Below are positions 36,031 through 47,965 of a stretch of DNA of 64,000 bases, piece by piece. The DNA comes from Emydura subglobosa (Eukaryota > Chordata > Testudines > Chelidae), in assembly GCA_007922225.1 (NCBI GenBank), contig ML679969.1:14753999-14817998 (forward strand), in the 5' to 3' direction. The number at the start of each line of letters is the position of its first letter. The stretch's first letter is position 1. The notes below the pieces were generated by a model. It searched no databases, was not told the DNA's origin, and worked only from the letters and a program-made list of their open reading frames with translations. A program made the position numbers and the translations under genes.

Positions 36031-37708
36031 AGGAACAATAAGAAGAAGATAGCTACGTCTGATGCCTATGTAAATGCTTTTTAACATCACAAAGGAAACT
36101 GGCCATAGAGAGGACCAGCCATGTTGCTGTTATGATGTGCTGCAAGAATAAGCTGCCCAGCGCCTGCCTCTGCAGGAAAACAAAAAATGTTTAGCGCAAG
36201 CAGAATAAAGGAATGTATCAGAGACAGCTCTAAGGAGAGCAGCGCTCATTCATTTAAACCTCATTAATGGTTAGGATATGCGAGCAAAATCTTCAGAAAA
36301 ATGCTAGGGCTGTGATTTCTCCTGATTTGATATTCCAGGCAGGTTTAAAACACCACACACAAATGACCCCAAAACGAACAGCTGAGGAAAGGTGAAGTTC
36401 AAACCACAGCTGCACCCGGCTGGCCCGGCGAAGAGCCTTTAATAATGCAAGAGCAATTTACCAACATTTCCGACAGACGTTCTTCCTGGCAGCAGACTCA
36501 GCAGTGGGAGGGTGACACTCGAGTTCTGGAAATTAAAAGCTACTCATATAAACAATCTCTGCAGCGCCCCGCAGTGGGGAAAGGGGGGAGGTGGAGGGGG
36601 AGGAGGTGGGATCCTAGTCAACGGAGAGGCCAGCAACATTCCAGAGGAAACTCAGCTCTGCTTCACATGAGAGAAGCAGCACATTCCCACAGGAGGATGC
36701 TGCGTGCTGGGTGGGCAGGGCACAGGGACGCAAGGCTCTGAGAGAGTCTTGCTGCTCCCGATGGTGCATGCGGCATGGAGAATGTATCCAGCGTACGCTC
36801 ATATCTCCCCAAGTTATTTATTCCGGGACCTTTACTGAGGGATTTTTATGTCTGGCAGATAGGAAAGGGGTTTTGTGCAGCTAACGATAAATAGAAATGT
36901 CAGGCTAGGAAAAGCCAAGCTATTGATTTTTGCAGTTGCAGGCCTGCTATGTGGCATCTCAACATCTACGACCATGTGCGCCGCACAAGATTCTTCGCAT
37001 GTGTTTTTTTGCATTAGTGAGTCATGTTGCCGGTCTTAAAATGGCTACATTTCCTTGATTTGGCGAGGTGATCTGTGGCTGCTCTGGTTGCGCATTGCAG
37101 CGACACAGGAGACAGAGGAGGGTGTTTGCACTGATAGCTTCCTTGGGAGCCTGATTGCCCCTGGAGCCAGTCAGGGGGAGGTCGCATCTTTGCGGGTTTG
37201 CTAAATAAACCAAATAATTGTTGTCCGTACCTGGCCCTCTTTGCGAAGGAGAGAGACATGTGCCACAGAAAGGCAAACTGCAGTAGCTTTCCTAATTCTC
37301 AGCTTGATGTGAAATGAGAAGCTTCTCTCTAGTTCCGTTCCCAAACACACCCAGCTCTTTGCCAATACTAGTCATGCTCCAGACCTGCTTAGATAAACAA
37401 TATGAGAAGCCTCACTCCCTGTGCTGCTGGCATGGCTCGGGTGAGACTATCCATTGCTTTCAGGGAAAGAGTTGGATATGAGATTTCATGCACTGCTTTA
37501 TGCATGGCAGAACGGGGTATCCACTAGAGAGAAAGCTGTGGTCCTGATGTGGCTAAAGACTGGTGTTTAACCTGACATCCTGATCAAATTCCACCTAGAT
37601 CATTATATGTGTTTCACTTAAAATTTCCTCTTGGTTTCAACTGGATGTAGTCTCTGTCTCTGAGACAGGTGGTGATGGGGGAGGGGGGGCGGAGAAATCT
37701 ATTAATTA
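36031..37708. other. Unique sequence with mild CpG cluster
   Basis: 36180-36340 is complex and repeat-free. 36405-36625 has more CpG than its neighbours ('cacccggctggcccggcg', 'gcagcgccccgcagtg') plus G-rich runs. It is too small and weak to call a CpG island. No exon was recognised. Confidence 0.4.
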
Positions 37709-37940
37709 AGGTCAAATTTTCAAAACAGCCATAAGGGTCATAATGAGAGTAGATGCATCCTGAGCACTTCTGAGAATCTGGTCTATATTTTGGTTCCTAT
37801 CTGGGATGGCGCCCTTGGAAATCTGTCTCTCAGCTCCTTTGAAAACATGACCCAAGATGCCTGAGCCAAAGCCCCTTGAAGTCAGTGGCTGTTGTTCCAT
37901 TTGCTTCAATGGATTTTTCATTGGGCACTGTGCTTCGGGA
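37709..37940. repeat. Degenerate palindromic repeat pair
   Basis: 'gtcaaattttcaaaacagcc' is mirrored by 'tgagcacttctgagaatctg'. Further right, 'gccccttgaagtcagtggct' is mirrored by 'cttcaatggatttttcattg'. These are the same words as in the small palindrome at 56297-56364 and in the 7869 family. Confidence 0.35.
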
Positions 37941-38224
37941 TCCTTCAGGATGAAAGGTGTCATATAAATGCACCTACTTCGCAGGTAGTGTTTTGCTAGC
38001 TGGTTACCCTTCATTACATTCTCAGAATCCAATACGGATTATTTTAAACCAGCCAGTCTAATGCCATTTACAGTATGAGAGTTAATCATCCTAATGCCAG
38101 TCTCACCTTCCATGTGATCATTGTCTAAGAACTTATTTTAGTTAATATATCTGGTTTTAAACAGATGCCAGTATAAACATATTGCTACTGCAAAGGGTTT
38201 GAGAGAGAGACTGAAAAGCACCAT

Positions 38225-38300
38225 GGCATTTTAAATTGATTGAACATAATTATCTGAGCTGGAATTTGACCAGGAGACTAGGTCAACAGCTGGTTAATGG
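38225..38300 (-). repeat. Fragment of 5S-derived SINE body
   Basis: 'gaacataattatctgagctg' followed by 'gaatttgaccaggagactag' and 'gtcaacagc' aligns with 'gcagaatgtaat...ctggaatttgcccaggacaaccgggttaa' in the copy at 2325-2830. No head is present. Confidence 0.4.
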
Positions 38301-38539
38301 AAGTTGCTGGGGCTCAGTGTGGGTGCTACTTACACAAAGCGGTTTGCAGGACTTTGGCCCTGTTCTCCAAACTGCAGAACCACGTTGCATCACTTAGCAC
38401 AAGGAAACACAAGGGAAGGATGCTCCTTTTCTTGTATTACCCCGTTCTCTATTACTTCCACTGTCTCTTACTCTTATTATTTTACAATAATGTTTCCTAA
38501 TATCATTCTTGATTTTTAAATTAAATTAAAGTTTTCCAT

Positions 38540-38790
38540 GGAACCATCCACCTTTCTTCCAGTACAAATCAGGGCAGGCTGAATGCACAGAGCAGCTATC
38601 TGTGAAATCTCCCTCACCACAGTCATATAGACGGACAAAACTAGGAAGATTGTGCCCTGAGTCAGACACTGCCTTAACTTCTCTGTCCACCCTAGTTAGC
38701 CTATTGTAAAACAGGGATGACAATATTTTACCTTGTGAAGTGTGTTGGGATGTGCAAATACAAAGTATTAGGATGTTAATGGAGTTTTCG
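38540..38790 (+). repeat. MIR-like SINE fragment, diverged
   Basis: 'gtcagacactgccttaactt', 'cctattgtaaaacaggga', 'tgacaatattttaccttgtg' and 'aagtgtgttgggatgtgcaa' follow the order of the MIR core and post-core ('taaaatggggataat...cctacctcacaggg'). Low identity. Confidence 0.4.
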
Positions 38791-41700
38791 TTTTCAGAGT
38801 TGGGACTTCAGGCTGCCATTTTTTGAAATGTTTAGGTTATCACTTTGTCCAGGCATTTTAGTTTCCTGAGGGAAATGTGCCATCCCTCTTGTGCTGACAT
38901 ACCATCTAGCAGCACTTCGATACCTGTGTATCTCTTTCAGGAGCAGTTCATAGGATCCTAAATAAATTCATGTCATCTGTGATCCTCCATAAATCTTCAT
39001 TACCATTTGCCTCAGCCGCAGTTCTAAACATTTCTTCTCTCTCTAATGGTACCCAAAGCTGCCATAATTCTTCTTTGGGTCAAGAAGTTAACAATATTTT
39101 CTAACCAATGGATAAATTCAGTTTATATCTTATTGCTCAGCCTTATGTTTTAAGCAAACATCATCATTTTATAGGAGAAGAAACTTTGGATTGGCAGTAA
39201 AAGAAAAGCAGGACAGAGAGCATTTTTCAAATGAAGACACAAAGTCTGGTTACACTGGAGCAAACGGATGAGTTAAAATGGATTCTTTTACACACTGCCC
39301 AAGAGTCCAGACCTATGACTCTTTTGGATCTCAGAAATATACAGTGACACCATTCCAGCTACAAAGGCAGACATTTTAAAAATGCCTTAACTTGTTTGCA
39401 GGACAAAGCTGATGTGTGATGAAGACTGCAGGGCTCAGGAAGTATTACTGTGCAGCATATTATTGTGATTTATTCCTACATCAAGTATTGCTTATGACTG
39501 AGGACTGAACAATGGAAATGATGGGCCATCGGTTCAGTCTGGCATGGCAAAATTAGGCTCAACCCTGGCGTTGAGTAAATGGATCCCAAATCCCAAAATG
39601 TCTCGGATTAAGTCCAAATGCCTTAATTCCCTTTCAGCACCTTTGAGGAGGCAGGAACTGACTCCAGAAACAAATGCTGCATCAGCAATAAAACAACACC
39701 GTTATCTGAGCACAGACTCACACTCCAGCAGTACCAGGGCTGATTTGGGGGACCCCATGAGAAATCACACATATGTCCCCAGCAATAGTGCAATGCACAC
39801 TGTGCCTGTAATCTATACAGGTTAATGCTCTCTATACCGATTAAGAGTCCAAAGAGCCTCCCAGCTCAAATTGCTCAACCGCAGACTGGGTAGTGTATTT
39901 CCCTTGAGCTGGCACGTGGGCACAGCGGGAGCTTGGAGCGCTAAACCCTGATCTTTGTTGTGTGCCTGGCATCCATCCTCATATGCTTGTCAGCTCTGTC
40001 TAGACGTCTCCCTTAGGAGGCCATGCCCCTGGCCTGCTCTCTGGGCTGATCACCAACCCCTGGGTGTGGGCGGTGCTGCCTGGACCTGCTCCCAAACACA
40101 GCAGCAACATGTGCACAGGTCTCAGCATGTGTGTTCTCCTTTTAGCCTGGCCCTGGGGCCAACTGATTGGCCTGGAGCCAGTAGGTTGTCCCTGCTCTGA
40201 AGTGACATTCCTCCCCTCCAATGGGAAGTCTGGCTAGCCGCAGGAGGTCAAGGGAAGCCTCTTTTCTGTCCAGCCCCTCGTCAATCAGGGCTGACCCTTC
40301 CTCATTATGGCCACGCTACACCTGTTTCTGTAAAGAATACAGCATTCCAACTTGGACAGACAAGTTGCTGTCCCCTAACTAGATGAGGCTGGCTTGGAAG
40401 AGGAGGAAGATTACGGAGCGATAGCATTTCCCATTTGCCTTGCAAACCTGGTAGCAAAAATTCCTATGCTTGCCTTTTCTGTCCATGTTAGAGTGTTAAT
40501 CGCAAGAACAAGCTGATTGAATTGTAATGCGGGGTGCAGTCCATGAGCCGTGTTAGTATGCACTGCCACTTTCATCTTTTTAAGCAGTCTGTACTTTTCT
40601 TGCTGGCCATTCGGTCTCATTCTCTCTAGCTACCAGAGACTGTACAAAAGACAAGAGAAATGGGCAGAGTCAAATGAGAGAACACAGAAAAGATCAGACT
40701 CGTATTTCAGGATTTACAGGTGGTCTCCATTTAGGAGCATGAGCGCTTCTCATGCAATAATCACCACAAGGAACAATTTCTTGAAATTACCATGTTTGTC
40801 GAATTTTGAAAAAATGCTGGTTACTCAGTTTAGGCCCACCAGGGATTGATTATCTGAGCAGGTGAGTATCCTAAGCTTCTCCTGCCTTCAGCTGGAATTC
40901 TAGGTGTTCAGCACCTCTGAAAAATCCTAAGAGCTCCATGTTGCTAGATGCTTTTGAAAATTTAGGCTGTTGTGATTAATAACGGTACAGAATCAATGTG
41001 GCTAAAGTCAGAGCCAACAGAAAGCTTCTCCCAGATCTCGGCCCAGCTTGTAACATCCCTTCAGCTTTTAAAAAAAACATGTTGCTCTATTTCTTTTAAT
41101 GTTCAATTGCTCAGGAAAGGAGGGACTGACAACAGACTCCACCAAAGAGGGGGAAATTGACTGGCTAATTTTTAGTTTCCATCTTGATAGAAAAGCAAAA
41201 CAAATAAATAAACAACATAGAAAGTAACACAGATTTTAAATATTAATTCCATTGCAGTGATCCACAGAAGATGTAATTAGGAAGACAGAGTTAGGAATTT
41301 AAAATGAATAAATACATAAAAATAAGAGCTTTAGGGAAATTGTGTCCTTTTTTTGGAACTAATAGAATATTACCATCTACACAAGAACTTTCTCCAGCCC
41401 AGCATTGAGAGATATATTTATATTGAGTAAAGGTTTTATTTCAAAATAAGTTGTATAAAATCTAAGGGAAGTCTTTATTTCAGACCTTTAATTTAACTCT
41501 GGCTTCCAGACAACAGCCTTCCACTTGCACAGCTATCTCCTGCCACAGACTCCTGACTTCAGTGGGACTTTACATAGATCACGGGGGCTGTGCTAGCAAC
41601 GCCCAATGGAGGATCAGGACTGTTGGTTGTTAAAATGCACCTGGCATTCCCCAAGGGAGAATGTCCCGGGCATCCCTCATTATTGCACCTGCCCAACCAC

Positions 41701-41864
41701 TGAACTGAGGTGCTTTTTCTCGTTAGATTCAATTGTGAAAAAAAAAACCCCAAAACAACAAACCCTAGGGCTTAAAAATGCCATGATAATATAGACAACC
41801 TCAGGAGCTAAAGCTGAATTAGTTAAGTACCTGAGCTCTTTTGTGGTAATGCCTTCACCTGGAG
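38791..41864. other. Unique sequence, no gene seen
   Basis: About 3 kb. A short piece at 40905-40935, 'tgttcagcacctctgaaaaa', matches one arm of the 56297-56364 palindrome family. Open frames up to 99 codons are unremarkable. Confidence 0.45.
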
Positions 41865-42100
41865 AGAGGAAGGATGGCCCAGTGAGTTGGAGGCTTGCCT
41901 AAGTTCAGCTCCCTGCTCAGCCACCTAAACTTTTTGTGACCTTGGGTAAGTCACTTAGCCTCTCTGTGCCTCAGTTTCCCATTTGTCCAATGGGGATAAC
42001 ACACTTCCCTACCTCACAGGGGCACTGTGAGGAATTTCACTACAACGGTAATGGGGTCTGTACAGATATCTTGGGTAGGTCGGTACTGACATAGCTCTGC
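41865..42100 (+). repeat. MIR/Core-type SINE, forward, well preserved
   Basis: The head 'gaaggatggcccagtgagtt' is followed by 'gttcagctccctgctcagcc'. Then come 'tgaccttgggtaagtcactt', 'ctgtgcctcagtttcccatt' and 'aatggggataacacacttcc'. The post-core 'acctcacaggggcactgtga' completes it. This is the best-preserved core in the window. Confidence 0.85.
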
Positions 42101-42854
42101 AGCCTGTATTTAAGAAGAGTGTTTACAAAGGTCTGAATAGTTTTGCTAATTTTTGCAGAAATATCTTTTTCCTTCCCCCCCCAATATGCTTCATCCCTCT
42201 TTAGAGATGAAGAACCCAAGATCTCTGGGGATGTGGAACAAAGCCTATATTAACAAGCTACTTCTGTACTGACATAGAGTTAAATGGTTTTAAGATTAAT
42301 ACTATTTCAAGTAATTGTTTAGATTAAACTCCATTATGCTTAATAAATAATTAACCTTTCAGATGGAATGCACTTACAAAAAACAAAGCGCTCTGCTTAG
42401 CAGGAACATGGGTAGAACAAACAGGAGGTATTTATATGCACACACAGAGAAGCTGACTTCCCAAACCACAAATTAAATTCAGATATGTTTTGTGTTGGTT
42501 TGTGCATAACATGTAACTGACATTTTCTGGGCAGGAAGATCTGCAGCACTCAAAGGAAGAACTTGCAGGTGCAGGAAAGAAAACACAGGAGCCATACGGA
42601 TTCTTTTGTCCCCAGTATAATTCCGCAGCTTGTATAAATCACCTTTTTAATTTGATCAACACTCTATATGTTAATGTATAAGGTATTTTATAATGTCAGG
42701 GACACACAAAGTAGCAATTATCTCTGTTCCTATTGGCCAGGTGACTTGGCTAGCTTCCTTTAGATTTAACATTTATTACTTTACAACCACCAGCTTTCGG
42801 CCAATAAAAGCACACATGATGTTTAGCTGCAAAAATATTATTAACACTTAATTC
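42101..42854. other. Unique AT-rich sequence, no gene seen
   Basis: No repeat or coding signal recognised. Confidence 0.5.
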
Positions 42855-42995
42855 TTTGTCCATATACAGTGCCTCCCATTCAAAGCCTTTTACAAATATC
42901 CGTTCAGTTTCTCGCCACCCTTTCCGAGGTATCATCTTGTCCATTTTACTGGTGGGTAAACTGAGGTTCTGAGGGGTGACTTGTCCAGTATTGTT
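42855..42995 (-). repeat. MIR/Core-type SINE, reverse
   Basis: 'gaggtatcatcttgtccatt', 'ttactggtgggtaaactgag' and 'ctgaggggtgacttgtccag' are the reversed MIR core with its AAACTGAGG and TGACTTGCCCA words. Confidence 0.6.
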
Positions 42996-43120
42996 ATCCA
43001 GAAGAAGAGCTGCTCATCTCTGCTCAGTGGGATGAAATAAGCCTGCTAAGGTTGTCTGGACTCTACACTCCCTTGATCTTTGGGTTGAGGTGAGACTATA
43101 TTAAACATTATTTTGAGATA

Positions 43121-43220
43121 TTGGACCAAAGTCTGGTCTTGGTTATTCCGGCATAAATCCAGAGTAGCTCCATAGGATCTGATTTTACATCACTGTAACT
43201 GAGAGTGATGTCTGGCTCAT
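43121..43220. repeat. Small palindromic interspersed repeat
   Basis: 'ggaccaaagtctggtcttgg' and 'ccggcataaatccagagtag' precede a 'ctccataggatctgatttta' centre. 'gagtgatgtctggctcat' closes it. The plan is as in 7869-7945, but it is diverged. Confidence 0.4.
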
Positions 43221-43779
43221 TGAGTTGGACTTCTTCCCTGTTCTGTGTTTGCTGATTTCAGCCCAGAAAGCATCCCCTGCTCAGTGTCCTCCAGTGCAGC
43301 AGTGCGGTGAATTGGGCCTGGGATGCAAGTCTCAGTGAAGCTCAAGGAACTGGTCCCATTGTGCAGTGATAATAAAGCATGGGCCAGTGTGATGCTCTGT
43401 CTAACAGCTCTATGGCACACTGCCCCATGTGGGGAATAAGGGACTGGCTCCCGAACTCTCTGGATCTGGGCCATGAGAATGCTCCAGAAGCAGCATATGG
43501 AGGAGGAAGCATCTCACAGCCCTGTCTTGAGGACTAGCATTCACAGGGCCTGGATGAGCAGGGGTCCTTCCTCTTCAGCTGAGGGAAGGAATGTCTTCCT
43601 TGCCACTCTCTCTCCATTGCCAAGAGCCAGGCTGCTCAGGAGGGGTTAGCAGTGACTCTCTTTGCACTGCATTAGCATTGACTCTGTTCAGCCCCTTCCT
43701 CTGCCGAGCCTAGAATCTGGATTGCGGCCTCCCTCCTTGCATGCCACCGACTGTCCTGAGGGCAGTTTACAGCAGACAG
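43221..43779. other. Unique sequence, no gene seen
   Basis: No repeat or coding signal recognised. Confidence 0.5.
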
Positions 43780-44110
43780 AAGGGACAACAGCGCGGCTGC
43801 GGCTGGTCTAACCAGCCGGCTTCTCCACTAATAAAGCTATAATGGGTTGGAATTAGGATTTATTGTTCTGCGCAGACATTTCTTCAATACCTCGAGTCAA
43901 TGACCCCAGTGTTGGTTTTGAACTATTGTTTAATTTGCACTCGTTTCAATTTAAAACTCGCAGCAATGATTAATCAACGGCCGGGAATGGCGCAGCGCGG
44001 CAGAAACCGGGAGATGGAGATTAATTAGAAAAGGAGATTTGAACGTACAGTTCAGAATTTCAAGTATTTAGAGATGTTGCATTTTGAATTCAGTTAGCAC
44101 GTCTCTGCCC
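43780..44110. promoter_or_regulatory. Candidate conserved enhancer-like element
   Basis: A repeat-free block whose composition differs from its surroundings. It keeps many CpG ('acagcgcggctgcggctggt', 'gaatggcgcagcgcggcag') beside AT-rich homeodomain-type sites. These include the palindrome TGATTAATCA at 43967-43976, TTAATTAG at 44021-44028, and 'ctataatggg' and 'tgtttaatttg'. Retained CpG together with dense TAAT cores is typical of vertebrate developmental enhancers under constraint. No coding frame crosses it. The call rests on texture and motifs only. Confidence 0.4.
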
Positions 44111-44389
44111 TGCCAGTGAATTGTTCGGTTTCTCACTTGCATTGTTCTGCTAAAATGATGGCCTTTTTTCTGTTCAGCTGGAGAGGAGAGGGTGGGAAAG
44201 TATATGCAACATACATTACTGCCTGCAGCTCCCTGCTCAGTAGCAAAGGGCTATGATGTGCTGCTATGTGGAGCTGTGTGGGAAATGGATTTCTTATCCC
44301 ACAAAATTATTGGAGATTTTGAAAGATTTTTCCTGCATTGGGATGAACCTAAGACCCAAGGGAGGGGAGGGCAGAGAAAGAGATGACAT
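44111..44389. other. Unique sequence, no gene seen
   Basis: No repeat or coding signal recognised. Confidence 0.5.
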
Positions 44390-45690
44390 GAAAAACACCT
44401 TTATTCACATAAAATCACATCAAAATCTTTAAAATGTTATAAAATTACAATACACGCACAAAAAGATATGAATAGAAAAAAGCAAAACACATCTTAAGTG
44501 AACGTGAAACATGGGTCACTGAAACATCATCGTCACCAAATTCACTCAAAATAAAAGGGTCCAGGTTACACGTCAATTTGTAAAAGTGTCGTCAATCTGC
44601 AGCCGGGCCACCATCTGTGTGGAACAGCCCTAGCACGTTACACCACTGAACGCGGGCCAGACTGGGCTGGTGAGATTTCAAAACAGCTAGTTTTGCCTGG
44701 CCCAGCAAAAAGCTAGGGAAACCAGCTGAATGTAAGCACGCTATCTCACTTTCCGAGAACAAACCGGGGCTTGGAGAAAAACAGCCCCGAACCGCTGAAA
44801 AGCTGCTGCAAAAGCATAAAAAGAGGAATCAGTCAGGAGCAGCATTGGAAAAAATGAAACACTGTGTCTGAAGCCAAACAGGAGGGGCACTGTGTTGACA
44901 CCTCCGTGGTAACATGGGGCACAAAACGGTTGGTTGCTATGATACAATGGAGGACCCTACACTACCGGAATGCTTAGGACGAGAAGGTTTGTACAATGTC
45001 CTCCAAGCTGGACATAGAGTCACCGAGGGACAGAAGCTTCCTCCAGGCTGTAGCAGGGAGATCAGAGAGGGCGGCATAATGCTGCATCTTGACACATGTG
45101 CCACAGGTCATGGTTTCAAAAGGAATGTTCACCAAACCCTCCCAGGACAGCAAATCTGTCTGGCTGTGCAAGGATCTCATCCTCAGTCCAAAAGGCTGGG
45201 GGGAGGGTCCAGACACACAAGCTGGTGCCACACAATAAGGCCACAAGACTGTTGGCAATCAAAATCTGTCCCCGAAAAGAGAGTCCAGAAAGGGGCCGAC
45301 CTCATTTCAGCAGATGGCCTTGCACTTTTTCCTCAGCCCCCTCCCAGTTCCTTAACATGTATTGATCAGATCCAGAAAAGATGCCCAACACCTTAATGCC
45401 ATTGCAATGGTTGGGGCAACAAAGGGGGACCACGACGCTGCCAAGAGCCCAGCAGTGTAGATGGAAGATGCCTGCTGCACAAGAAAAGGAATCTCTGTGA
45501 CTTGCGGAACCGGATTTCCCTTCTTTGCGCCGATGATAAGCTTTTATCCATACAGAGTATGTCAAAGAGTCCAGACAGTCCTTCAGCTGGTTAGCTAAGG
45601 GCCTGGATAAAAACCCAAGATGTTGCATTCCAGGACACTCATGACCCGATGCAAGGATAGTTGGACTTGGACCTTTGTGACATTCCATCG
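44390..45690 (-). mobile_element. Tx1/L1-type LINE, 3' end of ORF2 and 3' UTR
   Basis: On the minus strand the frame at 45688-45302 ends with GIKVLGIFSGSDQYMLRNWE followed by GAEEKVQGHLLK. The 'KVLG.F.G...NWEG..EKV.GRL.KW' block is characteristic of the region just after the reverse-transcriptase active site in Tx1/L1-clade ORF2 proteins. Further 3', in shifted frames, come remnants such as IVWHQLVCLDPPP, the family's 'LWHRL..L.PP' motif. A polyadenylation signal AATAAA (TTTATT on the plus strand, 44400-44405) sits at the 3' edge. The copy is 5'-truncated and frameshifted, so inactive. The family differs from CR1 and L2. Confidence 0.7.
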
Positions 45691-47068
45691 CTGTCTCAGG
45701 AACTCGTATAACGCCAGCTCAGTTTTGATTTTAACTCAACACTGATCCTGACAGATGGGGCTCTGAGTTAGGATTACAAAGTCAGTCCCTCCCAGACCTG
45801 CAAGGTTTGAGAATATCTCCCATGCTAGGAGACAGCTGCTCTGTCTGATCAGTGCTCGGAGCTGCTTTGATGGGTTCCTTTGGCAAATAAGCCTGGGCCT
45901 CTTCAGCTGGAAGAAGCGCACAGTACAGTAACATGGGGACAAAATCTCTATCTTCCCTCTAGGTTCCTGCAGATGGGGGGAACCTGAGATTTCAGAGGAC
46001 TTCCCCTAGTAAATAATAACAATCTATCCCATTGCTGCCGTCTCTCTCCCTGAAGGCAGGGGATGATGTGATTTCCTGCAGTGTAAACAGGATGTTAGTC
46101 CATTAAGTTTTCAGAAAGCTTTCAAGATCTTACAGTACCCTGTAATTCCCAATCCAGAGACTGCACTGTGGTGTAAGCTCCTTCCTCTTTATTAATGGCT
46201 GTTACAATAACATACAAAACCTACTGCATATAAATATTTGAAAACATTTATGGGTAAAACCCTTTGTTCTGTAACTTTGGGCGCTAATTGCCGATTCCCT
46301 TGTGTGTCTGGTTCCAAATACCAGTGCCATTCTTTGTTGGAAAAACAAAAGATCTGTTGAATTATTTGTGTGGTCCTCTGAGTAAATCAGTGCCATAATG
46401 TAACTGTCACAGTGTTCTCAAAGCAATGAACTCAAATACTTAATTTGAGGGGCACTGATTTTTAAAAAAAGCTATTTTAATATATTCACCAGTTAGACCC
46501 CAACCTGAAAGTTTCTGTTTTGTTTCAGAATTCTCTTTGTGGCCATAAATTAATCTCCATTGTTTGAACTGCAACTTTGCATATTATCATTTTATATTAT
46601 AACATAAATATCACTCCTCTGGTTAGCTAATTTCTTCTAAGAGAAGGTCCAATGTGGTCCATTAGATTTGCCTACTTCTTTCTCTTAAACAGAAAAGCAG
46701 TTGGGGATTTTGGCTGGCTGGAAAAAGCAAGGAAAGCAATGGAAATTGTTCAATTGTTAACTAAGAGGAAACAAAGAGCAGATTGCTGACCCTATGATGA
46801 GTCTTGGATGGTACTGTTTTTGCAGTGTGCACAAATGTCAGTGATAATCTGTGATAATCACATGAGTTAAATTAGGCAGAACATATCTGCAAATATATGT
46901 CAATAGTCCAAGGTACAGAAATAATTACCTTTGGCCAGATTAGTCCCTCTCCTGAGGAAAACAGGGTTGGAGAAAGGAGGCAGGAAACTTCCATGAGATG
47001 AGTCATCTTTTTTTATACTGATGGCTCCTCGATCTACCGCTCCACCCTGACTATTTTAGCGTAATTTA
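45691..47068. other. Mostly unique; LINE may extend to about 45950
   Basis: Bases 45691-45950 could be more of the reversed LINE, but I see no conserved block there. The rest is AT-rich unique DNA with no gene. Confidence 0.35.
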
Positions 47069-47363
47069 GGAAGGATGGTCTGATCTTGTGGTTAAGGCAC
47101 GGGACTGGCACTCAGAAAAGCTGGTTTTAATTCTTAGTTCCATCACAGACTCTGTGTGTAACCTTGGGCCGTTCACTTAATCTGTTTGTGCCTCAATTTC
47201 CCATCTGTAAAATGAGGATAATACTTGCTTTCTTCCACTCTTTATCTGTCTTGTGTGTTTAGACTGTGAGCTCTCCAGGGCAGGGACTGCCTTTGACTAT
47301 AGGTAGGTACACTCCTTAGAACAATGGGGCGCTGATCACGGTAAGGATCTCCTACTGCCTGTT
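47069..47363 (+). repeat. Full-length MIR/Core SINE with L2-like tail
   Basis: The head 'gatggtctgatcttgtggtt' carries an A-box-like stretch, and 'ctggttttaattcttagttc' carries a decayed B box. The core is 'gtgcctcaatttcccatctg' and 'taaaatgaggataatac'. The tail reads 'gactgtgagctctccagggc', 'agggactgcctttgacta' and 'agaacaatggggcgctgatc'. Head, core and tail are all present in the expected order. Confidence 0.85.
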
Positions 47364-47884
47364 ACTAAATGATATATGTACTAAATGATGTTTTTGCTCA
47401 TTCACTGTGTCACGTTTTGCCTGAAGTGTGCTAATTATAATGTGTACTGTCAAAAGAGACTGTGCTCAGATAGCAGATCTCCAATGGACTGTGCCATATG
47501 AGAACCTAGAGAGAAAGCAGCATGGTGCTCTGGGGAGCTTGACTAAATTAGTGAATTTTAAAGGGTTTTTTTTTAACATGGACAGGCAGGACTAAAACAC
47601 GACATTAACACCAAATCCAAAGCCATGTGTTCACGAGTGGTTGCATGTGCCGACAGCTGCCTAATTTAGGAGGAGGATGTGCGCATGGGCCTATCAAACC
47701 CAGTGACAGTGGCATTTCCATTTCAGATTGTGTGTGGCAAGCAGAAGAATCCTTTTCTTGCTCCAACAGCCCCTCGTGGCTTTTGATTTAAGACTGTGGT
47801 TACTTCATGTTATCTTCCCTGTTCCTGAAGTGGTCTTTTTGCTTCTTGCTGAGGGATGCTGAGAATACTGGGTTTGCCGCACCA
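47364..47884. other. Unique sequence, no gene seen
   Basis: No repeat or coding signal recognised. Confidence 0.5.
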
Positions 47885-47965
47885 GGCTGATCACTGGCCC
47901 TTCCAGTCTGGGACTCTGCCTCCAACATTGCCCACTATCAGAAGATGAACCTCTACATTTACAAT
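47885..47965. repeat. Unclassified interspersed repeat scrap
   Basis: 'aggctgatcactggcccttc', 'cagtctgggactctgcctcc' and 'aacattgcccactatcagaa' recall a common amniote repeat ('tggtccatctagcccagtat', 'cctgtctctgacagtggcca'). The match is from memory and weak. Confidence 0.3.

Noticed and set aside
36405..36625. CpG island
   Set aside because: CpG is only mildly raised over about 200 bases and G-rich runs explain part of it. No transcript start signal is seen.
37712..38032. 106-codon minus-strand frame
   Set aside because: It runs through palindromic repeat words, so it is a by-product of the repeat.
44914..45396. 160-codon plus-strand frame
   Set aside because: It is antisense to a Tx1/L1-type LINE whose protein similarity lies on the minus strand, so it is a shadow frame.
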